Shown: in pieces, positions 26,491 through 34,426 of the stretch | How positions within the stretch are numbered: the first letter of the stretch is position 1 | Layout: every line of letters starts with the position of its first letter | Assembly (NCBI RefSeq): GCF_001279695.1 | Contig: NZ_LGDD01000287.1 | Coordinates: 1-64,000, forward strand | Reading direction: 5' to 3' | DNA: 64,000 nucleotides | From: Streptomyces sp. WM6378 | GTDB taxonomy: Bacteria; Actinomycetota; Actinomycetes; Streptomycetales; Streptomycetaceae | Notes under the pieces: model-generated | The model's input: the letters and a program-made list of their open reading frames with translations, nothing else | Told to the model about the DNA's origin: nothing | The model's database searches: none | Translations under genes and position numbers: made by a program

Positions 26491-26921
26491 GCCTTCTCCG
26501 GGCGGATGTTGGTCTGATCGCCGCCGACTTGAGTGATCCGGGCATGTCCGCTTGCCTTGGCCTTCTGATTGACGGCTGCCGCGCGCCGGGCGGCTTCAGG
26601 CTGGTCGGCCTGCCACTGCCTCACCCACTCCAGCAATTCTTCACCCGCGGTACGGTCCATGTCGACGAGGTCCTGCAACCGTACGGCCCAGGCGTTGACG
26701 AGCGTCGCCGACGTCGCAGCTGCGTCCCCACCCCCGTCTGCCAATGCCGTCCGGTCACGATCAAGCCGGACAAGGCACTGCTCCTCCGCTTCGGCGTGTC
26801 CCCGGCCGAACCAGCGTCCGAACCAGGACCGAATCCCGCCCCACCCGTCCGTTGTCATTGCTGTGACCAACGCGGATGCGCCGGCCATCCCCACAGTCGC
26901 TAGTTCCCCGGACACGTCCAA
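26487..26921 (-). CDS. Small effector-like protein with C-terminal amyloid-type motif
   Basis: A 144-residue protein, first gene of the operon. The N-terminal 40 residues hold a small-residue hydrophobic helix and an amphipathic aromatic/basic stretch ([12 protein letters not shown]), as in helical membrane-acting (bell-type) effector domains of actinobacterial NLR pairs. The middle is helical and charged. The C-terminus carries ITQVGGD at 129-135, matching the NLR's N-terminal motif. TTG 26921 has GGGGGAGGAG with 6-base spacing; ATG 26966 (AGGAG at 9 bases) is an alternative giving 159 residues. It overlaps the NLR gene by 4 bases. Function is inferred from architecture. Confidence 0.7.
   Translation of the reverse strand: MDVSGELATVGMAGASALVTAMTTDGWGGIRSWFGRWFGRGHAEAEEQCLVRLDRDRTALADGGGDAAATSATLVNAWAVRLQDLVDMDRTAGEELLEWVRQWQADQPEAARRAAAVNQKAKASGHARITQVGGDQTNIRPEKA
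26517..26537 (-). other. Amyloid-type motif ITQVGGD in the effector-like protein
   Basis: Codons 129-135, nine residues before the C-terminus, the usual place for the signalling motif in effector partners; flanked by GHAR and QTNI. Confidence 0.55.
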
Positions 26922-27080
26922 CGCCGTCTCCTCCCCCTGCACACGACAGTGACAAGTGCCATGCATTCCTCACCACTCCTGCCGGGAAGCAGACCGAAGC
27001 CACGACGGCGTGTTCCCTGCGTTAAGCGGCTGGAAAGAAGCAGTGTCTTGAACGCTTCAAACACAGCCGAAACTTCTGCC

Positions 27081-27503
27081 TCAATGGCCCAAGGTGATCC
27101 AGCCGTCTGGAATCCAGCCGTCGACATATCCCTCGATGAACTCGGGAAGTTCCGGGATGGCGAGACGGTCGAGTACGGGCAGAGCTTGACGCCACGGCAG
27201 CCAGACATCCCCCAGCTTTGCCTCCGCGGCTTGTCCGCGCCGTACGTGGGCAGTGAAGATCCGCGCCTCGGAGCGACCGCGGCTTCCTGCAGGGGGCTCG
27301 GCCTCCAGTCGGGCGACGACATCGCCTTGTCGCAGGTCCCGGCTGGCCATCAGGCGCCGGGCTGCTTGTTCGTACGTCTCGTGCGTGCGGCAGTGCCCCG
27401 TCGGCAAGGCCAGGCCGTGGGGAGCGACGGGGACGAGCAGAAGGCGATGGGTGCGGTCGAAGCAGAGCAGATAGAGCTCACGCCTCATTCTCGGTGCATA
27501 CAT
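27081..27503 (-). CDS. Nudix-fold protein with a degenerate Nudix box
   Basis: A 140-residue protein with Nudix-like layout: a strand (ELYLLCFDR), LLLVPV, then GHCRTHETYEQAARRLMASRDL in the Nudix-box position. The Gly, first Glu and Arg of GX5EX7REUXEEXGU are present, but the REUXEE metal-binding glutamates are replaced (RLMASR), so hydrolase activity is doubtful and a ligand-binding or regulatory role is possible. The frame is open to 27548; the start at 27503 was chosen because the domain begins a few residues later. It follows the HTH gene at 27577 on the same strand. Confidence 0.55.
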   Translation of the reverse strand: MYAPRMRRELYLLCFDRTHRLLLVPVAPHGLALPTGHCRTHETYEQAARRLMASRDLRQGDVVARLEAEPPAGSRGRSEARIFTAHVRRGQAAEAKLGDVWLPWRQALPVLDRLAIPELPEFIEGYVDGWIPDGWITLGH

Positions 27504-27576
27504 GGACACCATGAATTGCTTGACCGACTGGCACGGGATACGCCTCATGCCAGCCGAACGGCGGATGCCCGCCGGG

Positions 27577-27924
27577 TCAGGGCCGCATGAAATCCGGCGG
27601 CAGTGCGGCCGGCCCGGGCCAGAGCTGGAGCCCGAAAGCGGCCTCCAGGCGGGCGAGGGTACCGAGGTCGGGCATGACCTTGCCGTTGAGGACGCGACTG
27701 ACGGTCGAGTGGGTCACACCCGTCACCTCGGCGAGGCTGCGCAGTGTATGCCCTGTGGCATTCATGGCCCGTTCGAGGTTCCGGGCGAAGGCCTGCCCGT
27801 AGTACGCACTGACCGGGGCGCCAGGCGCGAGAGTGGCATGCGGCCAGACACCGTCGGCCACATACTCGGCCGGCACCTGATCGTTGCTGCTCCTGGGCAT
27901 GCCGAGATCATCCCACGCACCCAT
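27577..27924 (-). CDS. Small XRE-type helix-turn-helix regulator
   Basis: A 115-residue protein whose C-terminal half is a Cro/C1-type HTH: NATGHTLRSLAEVTGVTHSTVSRVLNG contains the two recognition helices, followed by TLARLEAAFGLQLWP. The ATG at 27924 has GGAAGG about 9 bases upstream; ATG 27900 is an alternative, and the frame open to 28188 has no coding look upstream of 27924. It lies just upstream of the Nudix-like gene on the same strand, so the pair may be a regulator and its ligand-sensing partner. Confidence 0.65.
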   Translation of the reverse strand: MGAWDDLGMPRSSNDQVPAEYVADGVWPHATLAPGAPVSAYYGQAFARNLERAMNATGHTLRSLAEVTGVTHSTVSRVLNGKVMPDLGTLARLEAAFGLQLWPGPAALPPDFMRP

Positions 27925-28190
27925 GGGTCCGCACCTTCCGCTTCGTCGAGCACCTTCCTGAGCACTTCCCGAAGGTTGCATGTATGGAACCAGCATAGAG
28001 ATGACGACCCGAGTGGGAGGGGTTTCCACACGGTTCTCGAAGGCGCGTCCCAGAAGCCGGGCCACGGTGGTCGGCAAGTAGCGCGAGCGATGTCCGCCGT
28101 CTTCGGCCCATGGCGGTCGCGCCGCCCACCTTCGCCACTCCGTGAAGGACAAGGGGACCACGCCCCTGCTGGGGAACGCGCTCAGCATCC

Positions 28191-28753
28191 TCAGAGGCCG
28201 CGACTCACGGAGCCGTTAGGGCAGGGGCGCAGGGGCAGCGCCGACGACCAGCCGCCCCCTCCTGCGGACTGATCAGCCCGTATCGGGGCGCCATCAGAGG
28301 CCGTCAGTACGGTGCCCGGTGACAGCGGACGCCCTTCGCGGCGATTCCGCAGCCCATCGAACGGCCACCCATCCCACCCCATCGCCGCGACACCCACGCC
28401 CTGAGCCACCACCAGTCGAAGACTGGACACCAGGGCGTTCTGGCAAGACCACGGCATAAGCAGCTGGAGCTCATTCACCGTGTCGGCGAGCGCGTTGCCA
28501 TCAGGGTGCTCTGCCCACCGCCGACGCGCTACGGCCCTCCCGCACGCCGTGCCGAGACACGGACCGCCCGCACGCACAGAGCCAGCCCGCTCAGCCGGGG
28601 TTGGATCCCGAGCAGATCCTTGCCGAGTGATTCACCCGGGGCGGGGTCGGCGAGGAGGAATACCGCAGGTGCCCCGCCGCCCTGCGCATGACAGACCCGT
28701 GCCGCAAGAGTGAGGCAGTCGAGTTCGCTCCTGCTCTGCCGAGCCTCGATCAC
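28191..28753 (-). pseudogene. Possible frameshifted gene remnant, unassigned
   Basis: Two overlapping minus-strand frames look more coding than the alternatives: 28529-28753 (with APAVFLLADPAPGESLGKDL) and 28191-28577 (with NELQLLMPWSCQNALVSSLR). Joining them with one frameshift around 28530-28570 would give one protein of about 180 residues. No family recognised, so this may be a decayed gene or nothing. The rest of the gap up to 28985 shows no gene. Confidence 0.25.
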
Positions 28754-28985
28754 CCCCGTGCGCGGGCTCCCCGAAGCCGCCGCTAGTCCGATGCACCAGT
28801 GCGCTCCGCCTACGCAACCCTGCAGGGACAGAACGCGCCTTGAATGCAGTAACTTACGTACCCACCAGGCGAGTTCACCTCAACACGACGGTGAAGCCAC
28901 CGCGTTTCTGCGGTCTTGCCAATTCTCCTGCGGTGTTTGCGCGTTGCCGCTACCGTATGGATCGATCAAGCGGGAGGAGGGGAGC

Positions 28986-29579
28986 ATGCGGCAGGCAACT
29001 GGCGCGGCTGCGCATCCCCTTGTCGCCCATCTGCAGCAGGTCAAGGCTCTGGAGCAGGACCGGTTTACCTCTGCGGATGCTGCATACACCCAGGCGCGGG
29101 CGACCATTGAAGCAGCACGCCTTCAACTGACTGAGGCCGAGCGGGGATTCGCCGAGGCCGAGCGAGCGCGGCTCGTCGCCGCGGAGCGGCTGTCCGCAGT
29201 CACGGAGACCATTGCCGGTGCCGCCCCGTACCTCTTCGGTGAGGCCGTCGAGAACGAACCAGACACCGAGGCTTCCGCAGCAGAGCCGGAAGGGCCGACG
29301 CGCCCCGACACTTCCTCCACCGGCCGGGGCCCGGAAGACCCGGAATCCGTCTCAGCCGAAGCGAAGCCACGGCCGGTCACACAGCTCATCCTCGACGCAC
29401 TGGCAGATGGCAAGGAGACCGCACTCGCCGTCGTGACCGCTCGCGTGCGCCAGCACCGTCCGCACACCGCCGGGAAAGTCATCCGCTCGACGGCCAGCAC
29501 CCTCCGCAAGGGGGGCAAGGTCGAGTTCGTGAGGCGCGGCGTCTACCGACTAGTCATCCCTGGAGACACCCACGCATAA
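28986..29579 (+). CDS. Coiled-coil protein with C-terminal winged-helix-like domain
   Basis: A 197-residue protein with a very strong ribosome site (GGGAGGAGGGG before ATG 28986). Residues about 10-75 are a heptad-like helix rich in Ala, Glu and Arg (EAARLQLTEAERGFAEAE). An acidic, Pro/Ser-rich linker follows. The C-terminal 65 residues look like a small winged helix: QLILDALADGK, then VIRSTASTLRKGGKVEFVRRGVYRL, resembling the end of HTH domains that finish with a beta wing. No named family recognised. A hairpin at 29610 follows. Confidence 0.65.
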   Translation: MRQATGAAAHPLVAHLQQVKALEQDRFTSADAAYTQARATIEAARLQLTEAERGFAEAERARLVAAERLSAVTETIAGAAPYLFGEAVENEPDTEASAAEPEGPTRPDTSSTGRGPEDPESVSAEAKPRPVTQLILDALADGKETALAVVTARVRQHRPHTAGKVIRSTASTLRKGGKVEFVRRGVYRLVIPGDTHA

Positions 29580-29609
29580 CTGAAACCGCATGTCTCACGC
29601 CGACATGGA

Positions 29610-29645
29610 GGCGCCGCCAGGGCTCTAGCCAGCCCCAGCGGCGCC
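29610..29645 (+). terminator. Hairpin after the coiled-coil gene
   Basis: GGCGCCGC and GCGGCGCC arms enclose a second inner stem (GGCT/AGCC), 30 bases after the stop codon at 29579. Confidence 0.55.
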
Positions 29646-29846
29646 GATGACACGTCAGCTGAGGGCCCACGCGTCGCCACCAGATTAGGGCATTCGATGG
29701 CGACGTACCGGACCCTCGGCGAATTCGCATATCTCACAACTGACAAAGCTGAGGGCCCCATTCATGGTTACTGATCCGTACATGCACCACGAAGGCCGAT
29801 GCGGCGGCTGCTTCGACCTGTCACGGCACACGCTCGGAGGTGCCCG

Positions 29847-30551
29847 GTGAGTCCCAAGATGTCCACCCCGGAGGGCGGCCAGCGCATCCTGCCGACCGAG
29901 CGGCTCATCCCCCGCCGCCAGCTTGAAGAGCTTGATCTGGTCGCCGAGTTGGGAGGCACCGAGCGGCTGCCCGTTCCGGCCGCTGACATCAGCGCCCGGA
30001 TGAGCGTCAGCATCGATACCGTGACCGCCGCGCAGGGATTCCTCCGGCAGAACGGGCTCTTCGTCCCCGACCGCGGAGTCCTGGCCGTCACACCAGAAGG
30101 GCTGCGGCTGGCGGAGCTTCGCGCGGCGGACTCCGCCAGGGCCCGCCTCTTCCTCAAACAGCACTGGCGCTCGGCTTGGTTCACCACGGCGGCCGCCCGG
30201 CTGCTCACCCAGGGCCCGCTGGACAGCGCCGAGCTGGCCCGCCGCATCGGACACGGCTTGAGTCGCACCGCGGAGCGGGCGCGGCACTTGGTGGAGTGGC
30301 TCGACTACGCGCTCATCGTCCACTGCGACCAGCACGAGCAGGTCCGCCTCACAGACGGCTTCGGCCGGGCAGCCCATGCCTCAACGCCCCCGCCCACGAG
30401 CGCCCCGGTATTCGCCTCCGGCCAGGAGATCTCCGCTCTGTCCGACGAGCGGTTCTTCTCGATGATGCAGGCCTACCGGACCGTCCTCACTTCGCTCGCA
30501 CCCGCCTCGCCCACAGGCGGCACGGAGCAGAGCCACACGCCACCCATGTGA
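29847..30551 (+). CDS. Winged-helix-like DNA-binding protein
   Basis: A 234-residue protein. The N-terminal third contains a helix-turn-helix-like segment (ISARMSVSIDTVTAAQGFLRQNG) followed by a wing (LFVPDRGVLAVTPEGLRLAEL). A second HTH-like unit occurs at about 115-160 (LDSAELARRIGHGLSRTAERARHL...YALIVHCD). GTG 29847 follows GGAGG with 6-base spacing, which settles the start. No named family. It is the first of three genes on this strand that continue with the recombinase-like and transposase-like proteins, though a hairpin at 30575 separates them. Confidence 0.65.
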   Translation: MSPKMSTPEGGQRILPTERLIPRRQLEELDLVAELGGTERLPVPAADISARMSVSIDTVTAAQGFLRQNGLFVPDRGVLAVTPEGLRLAELRAADSARARLFLKQHWRSAWFTTAAARLLTQGPLDSAELARRIGHGLSRTAERARHLVEWLDYALIVHCDQHEQVRLTDGFGRAAHASTPPPTSAPVFASGQEISALSDERFFSMMQAYRTVLTSLAPASPTGGTEQSHTPPM

Positions 30552-30574
30552 GTCCGCCCGCGCCTACAGCGGGT

Positions 30575-30610
30575 GGCTGACGCCTGAGCCACTGTCGCCG
30601 GGCGTCAGCC
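30575..30610 (+). terminator. Hairpin between winged-helix gene and recombinase-like gene
   Basis: A perfect 10-bp inverted repeat, GGCTGACGCC/GGCGTCAGCC, with a 16-base loop, 23 bases after the stop at 30551. Confidence 0.55.
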
Positions 30611-30661
30611 GCCGCGCCCCCTCACTCATTCGCTCGCGATCGGTTGCAGTGGAGCACACCC

Positions 30662-31711
30662 ATGACCAATGTGTTGCATGTACGGAACGATTTGAACGGT
30701 TCGCACGCCTACGTCCGGCATGCCTGCGGGGCGGTCGAGCTGTCCCGCCCCACCTCTTGGAGGCCCCCGATCGTGGGAACCGACCTCTCCTTGGCCCATG
30801 CCGTCGACCAAGTTCTTGAATCCTGGCGTGAGATGACCGCCCGTGACGAGATGAGCATGCAGACCTTCGACAAGTTCTCCCTGCTGCTGGGGCGCTTCCA
30901 GCGCAACGCGACCGTGCGGGGCGTCCTTCTGGTTGCCGACGTCCGGCAAGACATTGCCGAGGACTTCGTGACCGCCAAGGGCCGCAGCCGCCACGGCCAT
31001 GTCACCGACTCGTCCCCGGCCACCCAGTTGGTGCGCCGCAGTGTCCTGCGCATCGCCTTTCGCACCCTGCGTGAACTCGGCCTCAGCGACCAGGACCCAA
31101 CCCGGGACATCGTGCTGTCCGGCCGCACCTACGAGGGGGCACGGGCCCTCACGGAGGACGAGGCCGTTTCGCTCCGGCACCACGCCGCCTACGTCACCCG
31201 TCCTACCCGGCACGCAGCCGCGGCCGCCCTCGCCCTCGCCGGCGGGCACAGCGGCGAGATCGGGCACAGCGTGGCCGCCGACCTCGACCTGCCCCACAGC
31301 CGGGTCTGGATGCGCGGCGCCACCAAGTACGACGCGCGGTGGTGCCGCCTGGACGCGTGGGCGCGCGAGGTCCTGGCTGAACGGGCTCGCCACGTCCTCG
31401 GCCAGCACCCCGACCCGGCGTCCGCGCGTCTGGCCGTCTCCAGCTGCCCCGCGTCGGACGCCGCCCTCCAGGCCCGCGCGTGTGTCGCGCTCAGGGACCT
31501 GTTGCGCCGGATCGGGCTCAGCGACGACCCCGAGGTGAAGCCGGCATCAGTCACAGCCCGGGCCGCCGTCGAGACGTTCGAGTACACCGGTCGCATCGAG
31601 GCGGCGGCACGCCGCCTCGGCCTGCGCTCACTCGACCGCGCCGCGGCCGTCGTCGGCTACAACTGGCGCACCGATCCCGCGCACACGGACGGCGGGATGC
31701 TCGATGCCTGA
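30662..31711 (+). CDS. Tyrosine-recombinase-like protein, catalytic residues degenerate
   Basis: A 349-residue protein with the outline of a phage-type integrase: a helical N-terminal core-binding half, then RALTEDEAVSLRHHA, a hydrophobic helix AAAALALAGGHSGEI at the usual Arg-I position, a strand pair (HSRVWMRGATKYD), and a C-terminal helix pair ending in VVGYNW. Arg-I (normally GxRxxE) is replaced by HSGE, and the HxxR box reads TARAAVETF, so strand cleavage is doubtful. GGAG lies 9-10 bases before ATG 30662. Its stop overlaps the next gene's start by 8 bases (ATGCCTGA), so the two products are made together. Confidence 0.5.
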   Translation: MTNVLHVRNDLNGSHAYVRHACGAVELSRPTSWRPPIVGTDLSLAHAVDQVLESWREMTARDEMSMQTFDKFSLLLGRFQRNATVRGVLLVADVRQDIAEDFVTAKGRSRHGHVTDSSPATQLVRRSVLRIAFRTLRELGLSDQDPTRDIVLSGRTYEGARALTEDEAVSLRHHAAYVTRPTRHAAAAALALAGGHSGEIGHSVAADLDLPHSRVWMRGATKYDARWCRLDAWAREVLAERARHVLGQHPDPASARLAVSSCPASDAALQARACVALRDLLRRIGLSDDPEVKPASVTARAAVETFEYTGRIEAAARRLGLRSLDRAAAVVGYNWRTDPAHTDGGMLDA

Positions 31712-33173
31712 AGACGTCTTCGGCGCCGCGCTGCCCGAATCTGAGCTCCCCAGCCGCAAGTTCCAGCTCACCGACAAGGACCAGCGGTCGGTGTCCGAGC
31801 GGGTCCGGGACTGCCTCGACTACCCGCTGCTGTACGAGATGGCGGAGCTGCTGCCCGCACCCAGCGCGGCCGGCTGCCCGCGGGAGTATCCGGCCATCGT
31901 CTACCTGATCATGGCTGCCCTCACGCCCGTCACGAAGTCGAAGCGCTCCACCGCCGGATTGCTAGCCTCTCCGCAGGAATGGCGCCGCGTGCGCGCGGGC
32001 GTCCGGCGCCATCTGGGCCGCCGGGTCGCCGCGCAACTGCCGCTCGACGCGCCGAGCCGCGGCCAGTACCACTACGCCGTGGGCAAGCTCCTCGTCCCTT
32101 CCATCGACCTCCTGGAGGAGGAGTTCCGCAGATACGCCACCCAACAGGCCTTGGTCCAAGGACTGTTCCCGGCCGGGGTGCACAAGGTGTGGAGCCGCCC
32201 CGAGCGCCGCCAGCTCCTGGTCGGTGACGCCACCGTCCCCAAGGCACCCTCCAAGTCCAGGCTGCGGGAGACGGTCGACCCGGTGACGGGCGAGCTGCGC
32301 AACCACCGGGTCGACCCGGCCGCGCGCGACTACTACGAGAACGGCGAGAAGGCCAAACGCCTGGTGCGCGGCACGAAGTGGTTCTTCGCGTCGGGCCGCG
32401 ACGACGGCTACTGGACGAGAGTCATCCTCTCCTTCGCGCACGTGGCAGGAGGTGCGTACGGGGACGAGGCTGCCGTCGCAGTGCGTCAGTTCACCCTGCT
32501 CAAGAGCGAACTCGTTGACTGCATGGGCGTCGTGTACGACGGGGCGTTCCGCGGTGTGCACCGTGACGCACTGGCCCGGCAAGGCTTGCTGGCCGTCAAC
32601 AAGCAGCACGGCTCGGTCGTGCCGGTCTTCTACGAGCGCGTCACCGCCTGCCGCCGCGGCCACAGCCTGTGGTGCGACCAGGGCCGCATCGCAGAGAGTG
32701 TGCGCCTCGACGACGGCACCCGCATCCTGGAGCCCGTCCCCGTCACCAAGCTGGAACACCGCGCCGGCGTCAGCAAGAGCCGCTGGTACCACGTCCTGCT
32801 GATCCCCTGCCGCCATGGCAGCCACGAATTCCGCGTGCCAGTCGGCATCACCACCACGCCCGCGGACCGTGCTCTGCGCGGCATCGACGGCCGCCCCCTC
32901 AAAAGTGACAGCCAACGCGGCTTCCACCGCGCAGAACTCCTCCAGCAGATCCCAGAACCCACTCTCTCCCACCAGCTCGTCTACCCGTACCGCAGCGACT
33001 CCGAGTCCGTCCACAGCCAGTTCGACCTCAGCCTGTGGAACCGTCGCATGATCGCCTACGGCGTGGAGCGCCAGAAGGTGTTCGTACTCGGCTTCGCCCT
33101 CTCCCAGAACGCCACCAGCCACCAGGTCTTCCGCGCACGCCAGAATGCCCAGCAGGTGTCGGCCACGGCCTGA
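31704..33173 (+). CDS. DDE-transposase-like (RNase H fold) protein
   Basis: A 489-residue protein with the three-acid pattern of DDE transposases: LLVGDATVPKAPS (first Asp), CMGVVYDGAFRG (second Asp) and SDSESVHSQFDLSLWNRRM (Glu), the last followed by YGVERQKVF and LSQN as in the IS5/IS1182-type C-terminal signature. An N-terminal helical domain precedes it. I saw no terminal inverted repeats or target duplication around it, and it is translationally coupled to the recombinase-like gene, so it may be domesticated or part of an unusual two-gene element. Confidence 0.6.
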   Translation: MPEDVFGAALPESELPSRKFQLTDKDQRSVSERVRDCLDYPLLYEMAELLPAPSAAGCPREYPAIVYLIMAALTPVTKSKRSTAGLLASPQEWRRVRAGVRRHLGRRVAAQLPLDAPSRGQYHYAVGKLLVPSIDLLEEEFRRYATQQALVQGLFPAGVHKVWSRPERRQLLVGDATVPKAPSKSRLRETVDPVTGELRNHRVDPAARDYYENGEKAKRLVRGTKWFFASGRDDGYWTRVILSFAHVAGGAYGDEAAVAVRQFTLLKSELVDCMGVVYDGAFRGVHRDALARQGLLAVNKQHGSVVPVFYERVTACRRGHSLWCDQGRIAESVRLDDGTRILEPVPVTKLEHRAGVSKSRWYHVLLIPCRHGSHEFRVPVGITTTPADRALRGIDGRPLKSDSQRGFHRAELLQQIPEPTLSHQLVYPYRSDSESVHSQFDLSLWNRRMIAYGVERQKVFVLGFALSQNATSHQVFRARQNAQQVSATA

Positions 33174-33194
33174 GGCCCCCATACAGAACAGACA

Positions 33195-33234
33195 GGCACC
33201 GGTCATGCTCGTGCCCAAGAGCGTGACCGGTGCC
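33195..33234 (+). terminator. Hairpin terminator after the DDE-like gene
   Basis: A perfect 11-bp stem GGCACCGGTCA/TGACCGGTGCC with an inner GCTC/GAGC stem, 22 bases after the stop codon. Confidence 0.7.
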
Positions 33235-33250
33235 CGCTGTCGGCGACAAG

Positions 33251-33435
33251 TCAGGGGCGGCCGAGGACGCGGAAGCTCCAGCCTGCCTCGCGCCAGGCAC
33301 CGGTGTTGAGGACGCCGCGGCCATCAACAACCCTCGGGTGCCAGTACGGGCGTAGAGCGGGTGTGGGTCGATGTGGAAGTACGGCGGCCACTCGGTCAGG
33401 TGCACCAGAACATCGGTGTCTTGGAAGGCGGCGAT
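33251..33435 (-). pseudogene. C-terminal fragment of UDP-glucose/GDP-mannose dehydrogenase
   Basis: The minus strand reads DTDVLVHLTEWPPYFHIDP in one frame (about 33375-33435) and then, in another frame, HPRVVDGRGVLNTGAWREAGW to a stop at 33251. Together these are the last 60-odd residues of a nucleotide-sugar dehydrogenase (typical ends: LTEWPEF...RVVDGRN...WRAAGW...GRP), broken by one frameshift. The rest of the gene is absent, and its former 5' part is cut by the integrase fragment on the other strand. It is a decay scar. Confidence 0.6.
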
Positions 33436-33462
33436 CGGAGGCGGTGATGCAGTCGAGTGCCA

Positions 33463-33817
33463 GGGTGCAGGATCGGACTGGAGCGACAGCGGGCTCATCT
33501 TCAGCACGCCGACTGGCCAGCTTCTCGACCTTACCAACCTCACCCACCGCTTACGCAGCTTCCTCGACCGGGCCGGACTCCGCCGTATCCGCTTCCACGG
33601 CCTCCGACGCTCGACCGCGACGCTGCTCATGGAACAAGGCGTCTCCCTTGTCGTGATCAAAGAACTCCTCGGCCACGCCCACATCGGCGTCACCGCTGCC
33701 GTCTACGCTCACGTAAGACTCCGGCTCCAACACCAAGCCATCGATGCCCTGGGCCACGCACTCGATGCGACCGACGACGGCACCGGCGACCCACACGCCG
33801 TGGCGGCTGTCCGCTGA
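33463..33817 (+). pseudogene. C-terminal fragment of a tyrosine-type integrase
   Basis: About 118 codons from GSDWSDSGLIFSTPTG to the stop at 33817 match the catalytic end of actinobacterial tyrosine recombinases. The box FHGLRRSTATLL keeps His and Arg-II (the usual LRH reads LRR), LLGHAHIGVTAAVYAHV keeps the second His and the catalytic Tyr. The N-terminal two thirds, including Arg-I, are missing. It contains a rare TTA leucine codon near 33550. The fragment indicates that a mobile element once integrated here. Confidence 0.8.
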
Positions 33818-33832
33818 CGTTGCCGTCAAACA

Positions 33833-33876
33833 CCCCGGAAGCCCCGCCGGATTGAAATCCGGCGGGGCTTCCGGGG
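33833..33876. terminator. Strong bidirectional hairpin
   Basis: A perfect 20-bp stem (arms 33833-33852 and 33857-33876) around TGAA, between the integrase fragment and the convergent DUF4265 gene. Confidence 0.8.
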
Positions 33877-33883
33877 AACGCAA

Positions 33884-34426
33884 TTAACGATCAGACTCCG
33901 ACAATCCGAGCCCATCGCGATGTGCCCTCGCAAGAGCACCCTCTTCGATGCCGATTTTCCCTTCATCGGCGACACGAAGGAGCGCAACTCTCATGGGCGC
34001 ATAATCAACGTGAGGCGGCACATCGATTGCCCACAAGTAGCCCGTCGTATCAATCTCCCAGGAACACTCAAAGCTGCGAAGCATGGCGTCAATCGCGTCC
34101 TTCGCGTCGTCATCTTTGATGATGACGCGGACCGTCGAATGTCCGGCCTCCGACACGAACTCCTCGAACACGAGCTCTCTCCGCTCGTGATCAGCTCTGA
34201 CTCGCACTATGTCCCCGAAGGCGATTCCCTTCATGTAGAAGGGAGTGTTACGAACCTGGACCTCCATCTGTACGGACGTCTTCCCAGTCCAGAGCCGTTC
34301 CGAAGAGGCGTGGGCCCATTCGGCTGTCTCGTCGGGGAGGTCGAAGGCCACCTTGTACAGCCTCTCAGGCTTACCTGCCGGCGCCGACTCGCCGCCGCTA
34401 GGGGCCGAGGAAGTCTCTGAGCTCAT
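33884..34426 (-). CDS. DUF4265 protein, putative immunity protein for the Rhs toxin
   Basis: A 180-residue soluble protein of the DUF4265 type: KVAFDLPDETAEWAHASSERLW, NTPFYMKGIAFGDIVRVRAD and GHSTVRVIIKDDD are in family order, with a C-terminal regular domain. Its ATG lies inside the last codons of the Rhs gene (29-base overlap), which is the usual position of an immunity gene behind a polymorphic toxin. Base composition is lower in GC than the core genes. The immunity role rests on position; the family's function is not settled. Confidence 0.75.
   Translation of the reverse strand: MSSETSSAPSGGESAPAGKPERLYKVAFDLPDETAEWAHASSERLWTGKTSVQMEVQVRNTPFYMKGIAFGDIVRVRADHERRELVFEEFVSEAGHSTVRVIIKDDDAKDAIDAMLRSFECSWEIDTTGYLWAIDVPPHVDYAPMRVALLRVADEGKIGIEEGALARAHRDGLGLSESDR

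Noticed and set aside
31704-33173. Insertion-sequence call with terminal inverted repeats for the DDE-like gene
   Set aside because: No flanking inverted repeats or target duplications could be seen; only the protein similarity is claimed.
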